This document shows positions 9,707-20,521 of a stretch of 64,000 bases of DNA, in pieces. A program made the position numbers and the translations under genes. Position 1 is the stretch's first letter, and each line of letters opens with the position of its first letter. The notes under the pieces were generated by a model. It searched no databases. It worked only from the letters and a program-made list of their open reading frames with translations, and was not told where the DNA came from. The DNA comes from Symsagittifera roscoffensis (taxonomy: Eukaryota > Xenacoelomorpha > Acoela > Convolutidae): assembly GCF_963678635.1 (NCBI RefSeq), contig NC_087069.1:35693959-35757958 (forward strand), written 5' to 3'.

Positions 9707-12626
9707 CTTTTTACCATCATGACCGGCAGGACCGTTAACGAGCACCCCGCGCCGAGCGGATGCTCATAACACAGCCGTTAAAAGTCACTAACTGCCGGGG
9801 CGGAAGGGTAGTTCGGAACGAGGAAGCCTTTCGGAAACCCGTGAACAGCTTTTAACCTAGTTAATACCGAAAATTCATGTTCCAGGAAGAGTGCGGGGGG
9901 GGGGGGTATTGGCCGTCCCCTCGTTCCCTGAGAGTGTGTGACCAAAAACATTTGATGATATACATTAAACGAAACAAAAAGTAGCATAGTACCTAAGAAA
10001 AACAAAAAAATAACCAAAAACACCAACAACTGTGAAAAAGTATAAAATGGGTAGAAATCATCCCCCCAGACAAAATGTGATCCGACCCTCCCGTTTGTTA
10101 TTGTTAGATATATTGTTGTTACAGGCATTTATATCAGTTAAGATATCGTTACGATCAATTCTGTGGCCCGTTTGTGGTGCTTGTGCTTGTACTGTAGGGT
10201 TATTTGAGTATTTAAGCACGTTAATGCTAATTTGCGCTCAATCCGGAAGGGTCTCGGGATTAGTGAAGAAGACTGATCCGGCAAGCAGTTCAAGGAGCGA
10301 CAAGAGAGGGCTCAAGGAGAACAACAATCGAATGTTGGGTATCGTTAAAAATGTTTTATCTCTTTTGGTACAAAAAGTAAGATATTACTCTGTGGGTGGC
10401 TCGACAGTGACTGCACTGTAGTGACCCTTCACCGATTTGCGAATCTCCGAGTTAACCACCTTAATTCGGAGATTGAACAAACCCAGAGGGGTATATTTTT
10501 ACTAGTATTGATATTTATAGAGCCTATATTAAAACTCCTATACCGATTTCCAGTGCAAAACACACAAAGCAGACCGGTTTTTAGGGTCAAAATAGCGATA
10601 TTTTGATCCCCCCACAAATCGCAATTTTTGAGATATCGATATTTTTTGGAACGGAAAAAAGCACTAAATTAGTGAGTTACATTTTAACTGTACTAGTATA
10701 ATAGGTAGGACCGTTTAAGTTTAGTTCGGAAGTGGTTGGAACTAATTGGGTACCAAAAACCGAATTTTCTTAATTTTTTAAGAAACGAAACGCTACAAAT
10801 ACGAAAACTTTTTGAAATGTTTGAGTTAGGACAGTAAAAAAAGTTGATCGGACAACGTTCACTTTTGAATCGACAGGTTTTAAAACCCATTTGCCGACAA
10901 CCTTCCGGGTTTTAGTGAAATCGAACTTAACATGTTTGATTTAGTGGATTCATCAATCCGGAGGGGTCCAAACAGCATTGTTTTTGGCAAAATTTTCGAG
11001 CTGGAATGTTTTAGATCGGGTTTTTTTTTGCATTGAGCTAGAAGAGTATAGGCCTTTTGAGCTCGGATCAATAGTTTTTAGGTCGAAAAGGACCAAATTG
11101 CGAAAAAAAAGTTAAGCGGAACCTGTAAGGGAGAAAATTTTTTGATTTTAGAAAATAGACGTTTTTGTTAATAACTTTGGACCTACTGGACAGATCCAGT
11201 TGATCATGGCACCATTAGATTAAAAATTAGGCGAGCTCAATCATAGAACTATCAGTTCTTTGCGAAAGTAAGCGTGACAGTTTTTTTAAGATAGTTTGTA
11301 GCAAATTCACTACTTCGGGAAGGTAGACCCTTCACGTTTTATAAAAAGTTTTTGGAAATCCCTTATACCCCTACCAAAGGGTAGCAACGGTTGAATTAGG
11401 CATTTTTACGCTGTTTCAGACAGAAGGGGAAGGCTAGGGAAACCAAAACACCATAGTTGAATCGAAACTAGGCTAGTGATAGGACCCTTCACAGTTGAGG
11501 TGAATTGTCAAATAAGTGGCTTAGCTTAAATCCGGAAGGGTCTTGGAAAAGAAAATACACCCTTCATAGTAAGTACAAACAGCATAATAGCATCAGAGAA
11601 CGTATCCGGAGGGGTATCGCGTGAAAGTTTTGAAAGTCTCAAAAGAGGTGTTTTCATATACCCGGAGGGGTCCCATTCCGGAGGGGTCCAAATTTTGCCA
11701 ATCCGGAGGGGTCCCAATTTTGCCAATCCGGAGGGATCTGTTTTTGCCATTCCGGAGGGGTCCAAATTTTGCCAATCCGGAGGGGTATTGATTTTGCCAA
11801 TCGGGAGGTCTCCTAATTTTGCCAATCCGGAGCGGTCCTATTTCTGTTAAGACTTAAGTAGATAGAAGAAAAGCAAATAGTGAAAAGAAGAATGGTTATT
11901 AAGAGACAGGCTAGGAACCAGGGACTGCACTGGTAACTTGCCTTTTATAAAAGAGCATATCAAAACAAGACAGGTCTAAACTCGGATATTCGCGACACTA
12001 AGTCTAAGTTGAAAAAAAGTTTGTTACTGGATTTTTGTGGGTTGAAATCCAAATTGTTTTTGGGAAAGTGATTGCCCTGAGGATTTTAGTAGGTCTAGCT
12101 CCGGAAGGCAATCTAGATTTTAGTAGGCAATCTGAAGGCAGATACGTAACACAGGACTCGATGGGTGCAATAGACGCCCACTTGAGAAAATTACTGCCTT
12201 CAAGTTTTTCTGTTTGGTTCAGCACCAAGCAGGGAAAGCTCTCTCTATAGAAACAAGTTCGACTATCATATTGCGATTGACTAAAGTAGAAAACACATAC
12301 ATTTTTCATTGAAAATATTCTTTTTTTTTTAATCATTTTTGGTTTTAATTAAATAATATTTATGCTTGATTGGGTAGTGAGAACACTATCTTCTAAAAAT
12401 ATTGATATCATCAGACTGTGCTAGCTTCATATCTTGCAGCTAATAATCAATTATTGTGAATAAATTGTGTACATGCTGTACTGTGATAACATACAAGGAT
12501 TCGTGATCACTATTTTAGTGAAAATTTTGGAATTTATTGTGTTGTGTTATTATTATCAGTTGTAAGACTAAAAGGACACTAGCAATCGAATTGAGTGTAT
12601 AGGCAGTAAGAAGTGGTAAATTGAAA
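9707..12626 (+). other. Long non-coding leader between LTR 1 and family B gag
   Basis: This 2.9-kb stretch has no convincing gene. Short open frames here lack motifs and are not repeated elsewhere. It contains a run of 12 G at 9895-9906, a tandem 25-bp array at 11656-11846, and dispersed CCGGAAGGGTC or CCGGAGGGGTC words at about 10243, 10958, 11532 and 11606. GACCCTTCAC-type words, partly complementary to them, occur at about 10424, 11326 and 11485. Such a length is unusual for an LTR-element leader. Packaging, internal ribosome entry or simple decay are all possible, and I cannot choose between them. Confidence 0.5.
11656..11846. repeat. 25-bp tandem array with CCGGAGGGGTC core
   Basis: The core occurs at 11662, 11678, 11703, 11728, 11752, 11777, 11802 (decayed) and 11827, which gives a 25-base period over most of the array. 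The unit reads roughly TTTTGCCAATCCGGAGGGGTCC plus a few bases. The same core is scattered singly through the leader and in LTR 1. It is not a CRISPR array: the spacers are themselves conserved and are part of the unit. Confidence 0.9.
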
Positions 12627-13565
12627 ATGAGTTTAGACAAGTCAGGGATACCTAAACTAGGTGATAGCTCCAGGAAATTCATAAGTGAGAAACAGAGAAA
12701 AGCATTGACTGACCCTTTTGTGGAAAAGATCACACGAACCCGGACCGACAAAGGGAAGGAAGTTTCAGGCATACTCATGTGTATCTCAAAAGTCATCAGA
12801 AGGACAAAGGCAAGGTTAGAGGTAGAGGTCCATTTAGACCCTGCCATGGATGGGAACCAGGAGAGACATGGGGCGGAAGGGAGAGGAAACAGAAGATTGG
12901 CGAGTGAATCTACTCCGGTAGAACAAGGCCAAGATTTTGGCATTTCCACCGGGACCGTGAACTGAGAAGAGATGTCGGAACTGCCGACATCTCTACTGAA
13001 AATGTGGCAACTACAAGATCACCCACAGACAACACCATGATCGTTGGCATGACGGAAAAGCCGGCAACGTCCTCATCATTTTCAGAAAGAGTGAAGAACA
13101 TTTTAGGAAATTTCTTTTCCATTTACTATTGGAACGGGTACAGGCGATGAAGCAGATACCCAGTAAGAAGAAGAGGACAATGACGGGCGAGATGACTTTG
13201 GATCTCAAGTCAGCCTCAATAGCTCAATTCAGGAGAATGGCGCACACACCGATAGAGAGACTGGTACCACAAAAAGATCAAGCCAGTCAAGAGACTTTGT
13301 GATTATGACGAAATCGGAAATGCGAACTAGACAGAGTAGGAATACAGGCCTAAGCAACGCACCGGCGGATCCAGAGGTGGATTTTGAAAAGACGTCGAGT
13401 CAGAGAATCAAGGCCCGAATCTCGACCAGCACCAAGCTACCTGGGATAGACAGGGTGACACCGCCACTTGTGACGCCATTAGTGGAAAACGGAGCATCAA
13501 TTGAGGAAGCCTTGACCAACATAGTGGGCAGTATAGGAGAACAGAGTGTCCATAAGAATGCGTGA
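12627..13565 (+). pseudogene. Gypsy family B: gag N-terminal region
   Basis: Reading starts at ATG 12627 (MSLDKSGIPKLGDSSRKFIS), just after a long leader, and runs 114 codons to a TGA. Decayed sequence follows, then a second open piece at 13299-13565 (TRQSRNTGLSNAPADPEVDF, LVENGASIEEALTNIVGSIG). The composition is polar, basic and low-complexity, with no recognised domain. By position it matches the N-terminal half of family A Gag at 6205. I infer a Gag N-terminal or matrix-like role from location only. At least two frame breaks lie between 12965 and 13299. Confidence 0.45.
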
Positions 13566-13880
13566 ACTGGAAAGGGCAGTCCACGTCGAGAGAGAGAGAG
13601 AGTCTGCGAGTGGAGATCAACCGCAACAGACAAGAAGCTAGCAGAAGCGAAAAAACGCTTGAAGGAGAGAAGGGATGAATACTTAGCGGTGAACCTGTCG
13701 CGATTGACTAGGGAGGCTGAGCAAAGAGAGTTACGATTAAGAGACGGCATGGAGAAGTTGAGAAAACAACAAGAGCAGACTCTTGGGACTCTTGACACGA
13801 AGATAGATGCGATGATGGAGAGGCGAACTCATGCTATCATGGATAGGTTGGATGGGCTACTAGGCAGCAGGAGTGGATAA
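13566..13880 (+). pseudogene. Gypsy family B: gag coiled-coil segment
   Basis: This is a strongly charged helical segment (KKLAEAKKRLKERRDEYLAV, TREAEQRELRLRDGMEKLRK, then MMERRTHAIMDRLDGLLGS) with heptad-like spacing, ending at TAA 13878. It corresponds to the helical region at 6706-6984 in family A. It would probably drive Gag oligomerisation. A GAGAGAGAGAGA microsatellite at about 13589-13600 sits at its start and may have caused the frame break there. The following 360 bases to 14242 keep only traces of coding sequence. Confidence 0.5.
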
Positions 13881-14242
13881 AAAATGGGGAATCGAACTCA
13901 GGAGAACCCAGTAGGGAGCCCAGGGTGAACTTCAACGAGCAGCAGAATAGGAGAAGGACATGAGGAAAGGGCCTGGTAGGAAGGGGCAGTTCATCAGGCT
14001 ATATCACAGGGGACAATAGACACCGGGGCCCAAATATCAGAGGAACTTGAACTGGCAACAGACAGACCTCTAACGAGCGACCAACGCAAGATACACATGC
14101 GATTGGGAGATGTGATTCCAGGAACAGGAGTCATGCGCGCCAAGGAAGAAATATTCCCAGCGAGTCGGACAGGAGGGAAAATCCGGAGCCCTTATCAGGT
14201 GGCGAAGGTACTCAGGCGGGACATTCAAGAGACGCTGCAACA

Positions 14243-15289
14243 ATGGCCACATCCTTTGAACCTCTGAACAGGTCCTTGGAAAAACTTCTTACGAGGTTGT
14301 CGAAGACCAATGAACGTAGTGAAAAGTCCAGAAGGATTTTTACGAAACCAAGATGCTATAAAGACGAATCTGATGGCTGTATTTATACCTGGATAGAGGC
14401 AATGAAACTGCATTTTGAGGAAGAGGACTTGTCAGAAAGACAAGAATGCAGTGTGCTTACCAGCAATTTGGAAGAGACTTCCCTAAACTGTGTGATGGCC
14501 AAAAGGCAATACCAATTGAGAAAATTTTTGAAATCTTGTTAAATCGTTTCTGCTCAGGGGTGCAAGGACACCAAGAAAGGATGCTCTTCGAGAAACGGAG
14601 GCAACGTGAAGATTTGACGATAGACAAATTCCTAGACGATCTGGAGATGCTGAGAAGGCGTAGTCAACCAGATGAGTCAAACAGAAGTATGAACCTGGCA
14701 GTAGCCTCAAAATTCATCGATGGTGTGAAGAATGATAAATTTCGAACAATGTTAGCGACACATTACACAGCACTCTCAACCAATGCTTCAACACCAGAGG
14801 AGTTGAGATTCAAGTCAAAAGAATATATTTTGCTGAAGCCTCCATCGAAATCTGGATTTTACAAAAACAATTATGGTAATTTTATTAATGGACCAGGAAA
14901 CGAAGGAAACAACTGGTACAAACCAATGGACGATATGGATGAGATGCTCCTGTGCAAATTGCAGTTCGACGGATTATCATGTGTCAGCATGCCCAGCTTA
15001 CAAACAGGGCATGACAGCAATAGGCTTTAGCCTCGAGGACAAAGATGCATCAGAAGTCAATCATGAAGTTTTCATGAGAGGAGTAATTGCAAAATTCGGC
15101 CCGAGGTGTTTCTTTTTCAACTTCGAAGGTCATTGTAAATCGGATTGTCCGCAATTTTGGGATGCTGTAGCAGACATCAAGCATCCAAGGCACGAGGAAG
15201 CTTTATCAGGTGTGAAAGCCAGCAAGGCTCGCCTATTGAGAGGAGCTGGCAACGAAGAAGATGCAAGCGGTAACGGAAGAGAGATGTGA
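14243..15289 (+). pseudogene. Gypsy family B: gag capsid and nucleocapsid
   Basis: The capsid core of family B spans three frames. 14243-14470 includes RIFTKPRCYKDESDGCIYTW. 14480-14970 includes FEILLNRFCSGVQGHQER, FLDDLEMLRRRS and ASKFIDGVKNDKFRTMLATH. 14950-15289 carries the zinc knuckles: CANCSSTDYHVSAC is CCHC-like, while the second (FFFNFEGHCKSDC) has lost a cysteine. The segment after the knuckles is polar and glycine/alanine-rich. The homology to family A (1-726, 7134-8217) is obvious but well below identity, so B is a distinct family. Frame changes near 14470 and 14960 break it. Confidence 0.8.
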
Positions 15290-15755
15290 ACCGGAACCGG
15301 TGACTGCGGCGGATGACTTCAAGATCGACTATAGGGCAGCTTCGAGGGATGCTCTAAATAGAGTGCAACAGGAACTGGTAACGAAAGAATTCGAGCAAAA
15401 AGTGAAGCTCGAACTGGAAAAAGAGAAACTACAGGAGAAGCTGAATACCTTCGAGGCATCAGAAGTCGAAGAAACGAAGGCACCAAGCAGTTTGAGCATG
15501 AAACTAAATGTGATCTCCGGGAAGACGTTCGGTATGGTGCCACAGGGAAGTAAAATACAATCGATAATCTCGGTAGCGGGACACCGGGTAATCCGAATTC
15601 TGAGTGAACCATCAGAATTCACTTTGATGCGTTTGCATACATATGCAGATTATCTGAGACAGGTGGAGCCACGCAATGAGTCAAGAGCTGTGCGAGCGCT
15701 ACTAACAACGGGTGGCCCTCCATGCAGATCAGTATCTACACTAGGACCTACGTGA
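15261..15755 (+). pseudogene. Gypsy family B: gag-protease linker
   Basis: Open for 164 codons, this segment has a charged helix (ASRDALNRVQQELVTKEFEQ, KVKLELEKEKLQEKLN) and then a small-residue region (MKLNVISGKTFGMVPQGSKI) leading to VEPRNESRAVRALLTTGGP. The same order appears in family A at 8228-8719. It overlaps the preceding nucleocapsid frame by about 30 bases in another frame. In an intact element this overlap could be either a frameshift site or decay. I infer decay, because family A is in one frame here. Confidence 0.6.
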
Positions 15756-16240
15756 CGACAGACAGTGACCAAATAGGGCAAATCTATTGGGGTGAAGAAG
15801 AACTTAAAGTCCGTAGGATAGTTAATGACGCCATGATGGAACAAGACGCGGCTCACATTCGATACGAAGCAGATGTGACTGCACATCTGCTTGACACCAA
15901 TTAAAAGAAAATTGGAGTCACAAGGCTTCTAGACACAGGAGCGGTAGTGAGCGGGATGCCGATAAAAACTTGGGAAAGAATGGGCTTCACGAGGGAAGAC
16001 CTGTTTCCGACGAATCTCCGACTAGCGGTAGCCAATAGAGGAGCAATTTACGTAGCCGGAAGAACACCAATAACGGTCCTCCACATGGGTGGACGGAATC
16101 TTTGGATGAGCTTCTTGGTGGATGAGAATTTGGACGACGCCGACCAGTTCATCTTGTGCAGAGATTTTCTCAGGGATTTCGACGTGATGATTGACATGAA
16201 CAAAGTCCTGATAAGGATTAGAAACCCGGACGGGAGTTAA
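15722..16240 (+). pseudogene. Gypsy family B: retropepsin-like protease
   Basis: This is the aspartic protease of Pol. After a lead-in (QIYWGEEELKVRRIVNDAMM), a stop at about 15902 interrupts the frame. The catalytic LLDTGAVVSG follows (Asp codon near 15932), then MPIKTWERMGFTREDL, a flap-type region and NLWMSFLVDENLDDADQFIL with FLRDFDV. The length and order suit a Ty3/Gypsy protease, which acts as a homodimer. It ends at a stop at 16238. The LDTGA motif is intact, so the lesions are the stops rather than the active site. Confidence 0.85.
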
Positions 16241-16954
16241 GAAACCAATTAATAGGATAATAACCGATGAAAACAAGGCACCAATCTTTTTAGACAGAAA
16301 GGTAAAACTACAGCCGGGACAAGCGGTAGTAGCAATTTTTAGAATGAGAAATTTAAACTCGTAGGGTAAATGTAAACAGGCTTGTTTGGTACCGAACCCA
16401 AATAGTCAAAATTCAGTGATTTTAGGCCGGAGCTTCTCGGTAACTCGAAACGGACTGTGTGTCAGTGTGTTATTGAACACACTGGGCACCACGGTTTCAA
16501 TCCAGTGTGGAAAGAAGCTTGGTTACGCTTTGCCGATGAGGACCGACTATGAAGAGACACAAAACTTGAAGAGATATAATGTGAAAGACTGCCCTTATCA
16601 TGCCGATAAAGATAAAAAAAATTAATGAATCAAAATCTGTTCATATATTTTTTTCAATGAAAACCGAAACAGACGACGGTTTGTCGACCTGCTCGAATTT
16701 CCGGAACGCCCCTCGTCATATGAACTAGAATCTGACAAACCGGTTTTGCCAGAAATAGAACACTTAAAAGTTAAAACAGGTGAGGGAGATTTTGAAACAT
16801 TGCGGGCGGTTATAAATCGAAACCCGGATGTATTTTCAAAGCATAAGGCGGGTATCGGTTGTTGTAACTTCGTCGAACACGAAATTGAACTAGAGGAAGG
16901 CGCCGTTTCTCATAGGGAAGGCTCAAGACGAATAACATCACATTAATCGGAAGC
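16241..16954 (+). pseudogene. Gypsy family B: protease-RT connector
   Basis: The connector domain between protease and RT is preserved in pieces. KAPIFLDRKVKLQPGQAVVA is followed by a stop. 16386-16625 reads VPNPNSQNSVILGRSFSVTR, GLCVSVLLNTLGTTVSIQ and KKLGYALPM. 16746-16946 reads PVLPEIEHLKVKT, NPDVFSKHKAGIGCCNFVEH and EIELEEGAVSHREGSRRI. The last piece is the usual lead-in to Gypsy RT (a viral-type CNFVEHEIEL motif). A CT-rich stretch near 16680 and a stop at 16944 break the frame. A1 and A3 carry the same connector. Confidence 0.75.
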
Positions 16955-17841
16955 GTGCCGAGCGGAAATGGAAATGTTGCTCGAATACGACATGATAGAA
17001 CCCTCGAAAATGCCATGGGCTTGCGGGGTAGTAACGGCGAAAAAAGGGGGCAGCTTAGGTTTTGTTGCGATTTTCGCTACTTGAACGCGGTGACGATAAA
17101 GGATGCGTACCCGATACCGCGAATAGACGAGAGCCTCTCTAAACTTGGTGATGCCAAGTTCTTCACCACATTGGACTTGGGTTCTGCCTTCTGGCAGGTC
17201 CCTCTGCGGAAGAAGGATAGAGAAAAACCGGATTCGCGTGTGAATTGGGGTTGTACCAGTGGAAGAGGATGCCCTTTGGCTTGTGCAACGCAATGGCCAC
17301 TTTTCAAGGACTGATGGCTCAGGCTTTGACCGGAGTGACAAAGAAGTTCGGGAATTGTGTGATGTGTTACGTGGATGGCGTGTTCATAGCAACACCCACC
17401 CTGGAAGACCACATTGATTGGCTAGAGGAGGTCTTTGACTCTATGAAAAGAGCAGACTTGAAATGTAAACCGTCGAAATGTGAGATACTCAGGGACTCAT
17501 TTAAGTATCTAGAAAGAATGATGGACAGGCATGGTGTGAGACCGGACCCGGAAGCAGTAGAGGCTGTGCTGACATGGAAGGCTCCCAGAACGGACACACA
17601 ACTCATGAGCTTCCTAGGGTTTGCTAATTATTGCCGTGAGTTCAGAAAAGGATATGCAGACACGGTGTATCCCATGCAGAAGCTGATGCGCAACAAAGGA
17701 AAGAAGTTTGAATGGAACGAAGAAGCACAAGCTGCCTTCGAGAACATAAAGCGGGAACTGTGCGAAGCGCCAGTGCTATGCATGTCTACAGAAAAGGGCA
17801 TGTATATTCTTGAAACAGACGCATCAGTTGTGGCCATCTAA
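16955..17841 (+). pseudogene. Gypsy family B: reverse transcriptase, YVDG at the active site
   Basis: This RNA-dependent DNA polymerase copies the element RNA in the particle. Recognisable RT blocks are GQLRFCCDFRYLNAVTIKDA and YPIPRIDESLSKLGDAKFFT, with LDLGSAFWQVPL after it. Next come MPFGLCNAMATFQGLMAQAL and the catalytic box, which reads YVDG (17368-17379) instead of YVDD, so the second aspartate of the box is lost. The thumb (LKCKPSKCEILRDSFKYLER, LTWKAPRTDTQLMSFLGFAN) follows. A frame change at about 17235-17245 splits fingers from palm. The frame closes at TAA 17839 inside the first RNase H motif. Family A copy A3 keeps YVDD at 34514-34525. Confidence 0.9.
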
Positions 17842-18336
17842 GGAATACTGTATCAGGAGCAGGAATGGAAGGGAAGAACAGTTCTCCGTCCCATTGCATA
17901 TGGCAGTAAGGTGTTAAGTGACACTGAGATGAAATATGGTGCAGCGAAAGCAGAAATGTTTGCAGTGGTCATATTTGTGGAAAAGTACGGCGCATACTTT
18001 GGGAGCGCTCCCTTTAAGTTACGCGTGGACAACAGAGCATTATCCTGGTTGAAGACATACTCGATGGATCAGAGTTATATTGGTAGATGGATAGTGAGAT
18101 TAGATGGCTACCACATGATAATCGAGCACAGGATGCGTGAAAGTCACCAAAATGCTTACAGCCTCAGCAAGAAGACCGAGTTTTATGAAAGGTTGGAACA
18201 GAAGCAAGCCAATCAGGCAGAAATCATGGAAGGGTTCTCGTTTCTGGACAAAGAGACTTACGATGCGCTTCCCTTGATGAGATGGTTGAATAAGTCTGGA
18301 CATCCAATCCCAGGACATCCAGAGTTACCAGTATAG
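17842..18336 (+). pseudogene. Gypsy family B: RNase H
   Basis: This would degrade the RNA strand during reverse transcription. The first motif (LETDAS, about 17812-17829) lies at the end of the RT frame. After the stop, RPIAYGSKVLSDTEMKYGAA and KAEMFAVVIFVEKYGAYFGS form the next conserved block, with KLRVDNRALSWLKTYSMDQS carrying the Asp-Asn pair typical of Gypsy RNase H. The closing region (IIEHRMRESHQNAYSLSKK) has Tyr where most relatives, including A3, have the catalytic Asp of NAD or NAY-type endings. The frame ends at a stop at 18334. It is a remnant with probably impaired chemistry. Confidence 0.85.
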
Positions 18337-19300
18337 AAAGCAGCCGGAATAAAGATTCTATCTATGAAGGACCCAGTGCCCTTGGATCTGTTGCTGCGCT
18401 TGAATCTGGTGCAGCAGGAACTCTCTCGCATGAACATTAAGAGTCTTTCATTATTGGATAAAACAGTGCAGGTCACACCGCAAGTGATGCGGATGCTGGG
18501 TGGATTGTTGGAGAGAGAATAGTGACCAGAGATGATCCCGAGTGAGCAGCAGCTATGGCATCACTGACAGTCTGTGAGAAGGTGAAGAGCATGCCGTCAA
18601 GACGACAACACAAAGAAAATGAAAGGGATTGTATGACTATAGTTCAGCAACTAGTGTCCTCAATACCCCAAAACGTCTTGACAATCACATCATACAAATG
18701 GAAAGAACAGGGGAACGATACGCAAAAGAGAACCGTTACTTTTGAGGACCAGGATAAGGAAAGTGAGAAGATTGAACGAAATCTGGGGCAAGATTATTTG
18801 TCGGGGGAGACGAACAGTGAGAAGAGCCGGCGAGTTCAGGATCAACACCCGGGACAAGAAACTTTGTCCGGGGAGTCTGATGTAGATGACAAAATTCCTG
18901 ATGGGAAACAGGACCTGGAGAATAACAATTTGTCCGGGGAGTTCAGATGGATGCGAAGAAAGCACAGAATTGATCCGGAGGAGAGAACGTGCTCTGTCGT
19001 GGACTCTTCAATGGATGACCGGAATTCAGGGATCGATTTTATTCAGACAGGAACTCGAGCTCAGGATCAGACATGTCAGAGCTAGCGATCCACACGCTAT
19101 TAGTGGAAACTCGAGCAAGGGATCTAGATAGGGAGGTATATCAAGACCCTGACAGTGATTGCTACCTCATACCAGGTGAAAGAGTCTTTGACAACGCAGC
19201 AGATGATTTGGAAACAATAGCAGTATCGAAACGTTCGATAAGCTTGTTGCCGCAAAAAGAGGTAGTCAGGACTGATCTTCAACCGTTCAAACAATAAACA
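18337..19300 (+). pseudogene. Gypsy family B: acidic linker between RNase H and integrase with LSGE repeats
   Basis: A polar, acidic insert separates RNase H from integrase. It contains three spaced copies of a short motif (YLSGET, TLSGES, NLSGEF) encoded by TTGTCCGGGGAG-like words near 18798, 18865 and 18930, about 22 codons apart. The last part (19073-19297) reads SELAIHTLLVETRARDLDRE and ISLLPQKEV. Family A has the same insert at 35460-36200 with SLTGEQ and NLSVES at matching places. It is longer than usual for Gypsy Pol. I know no domain for it, and a disordered tether is the simplest reading. Confidence 0.5.
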
Positions 19301-20520
19301 CAACCATTGGCGAAGATTTGGTGCGTTACGATGGAAGATGACATGCATCAGCCAGATGAAAAGAATGGTTAGATGACGGTCATGAAGACGTACTTGAAGG
19401 CGAAATATTGACTCTCGGACTTACTAAGAGCACAGAGAAATGACCGCATGACGAGCAACCTGAAACGGTGGATCAAAAATGGAGCTCCGGACAAAAGCGA
19501 TCTGGAGGAAGACAGTTATCGCATTCTGAGACAGTACTTTATGCAGAAATAGGGAAGGTTATATCTGAACAAGGACGGGATCGTGGCTTGCAAGAGAAGA
19601 GAAGAGGACAAAGTTCTGTACAAATACAATGCGATAGTGTTGCCGCAACTCTATCAAACAGAACTTTTATTCAAGTCACATGATCAGATGGGCCATCATT
19701 GATTCGACATAATTTACCAGAGGATTCCAAAACGCTTTGAGTGGCCTGGAATGAAAAAGGTATGTGAGAAGTGGTAACAGCATGTCTGTCATGCCAACAG
19801 GTCAAGGATCCAAGAAAGTTGCGATTTCCCTTGCAGTCGATCGAGTCATCTAAATTTAACGAGGTGGTACAGATTGATCACCAAAAGATATGCATTACAG
19901 ACAGTGGTTACAATCAAGTCTTGATCGTGATAGATCACGTCACGGAGTATGCAGAGGCCGTGCCCTGCATAACTGTCTCAGCGGAAGAGACTTGCGATCA
20001 CCTAATCTAGGCGTGGATAGCGAGACATGGTTGTCCGATGACGTTCCAATCGGATAACCGAGCAGCTTTCTTGGGAGAACTTACGAATGAGCTCATGCGA
20101 CGTTCGCAGGTGGCTCAGGCCCACTCCACGACAAACCATCCCCAGACGAATGGCTTAGTGGAAAGGCAAAAAAGAATGTTAGTGTCGTTGTGAGAGTATA
20201 TTGTTCCAGGTACATGACCGATTGGGACAAATATCTTCCACAAGTGATGGGAGCTTATAATAGCACGCAACACTCCACCACCGGAGTTAGTCCACAATTG
20301 ACGCTAACTGGACACGAGAAGTCTTTGCCCTTGACTTTCTTTTAGCCGGAGTATGAGGGGAACAAAACATCACCACAAGTCTATGTAAGGGATGTGATTA
20401 GACGTCAACAAGAGTTAAGCGACTTGTGTAGATGGAACACTCAGCACGCACAGGCAAGGCAGAGGAAAATAATCGATAAGAAAGCAGCTGGTGCAAAAGC
20501 TTACTCGGTAGGAGACTAAG
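19301..20520 (+). pseudogene. Gypsy family B: integrase with intact D-D-E but several stops
   Basis: This enzyme inserts the cDNA into the genome. A decayed zinc-binding HHCC region (SHDQMGH, then CLSCQQVKDP near 19783) is followed by the rve core. Asp is at 19876 (QIDHQKI), Asp at 20053 (FQSDNR) and Glu at 20161 (GLVER). They lie in one frame with 58 and 35 residues between them, the classical DD35E spacing. Stops fall at about 20008 and 20190, and the frame is lost upstream around 19540-19770. After the core, QVMGAYNSTQHSTTGVSP and FFxPEYEGNKTSPQVY are conserved with A3. It is inactive through stops rather than through active-site loss. Confidence 0.9.
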
Positions 20521-20521
20521 T

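Noticed and set aside
10032-10421. A 129-codon plus-strand ORF in the family B leader
   Set aside because: It lacks recognisable domains, is not repeated in family A, and lies in sequence with homopolymers and repeat words. It is most likely chance.
11656-11846. A CRISPR-like array
   Set aside because: The units are tandem and the stretches between cores are conserved, so there are no unique spacers. The context is a eukaryotic retroelement.
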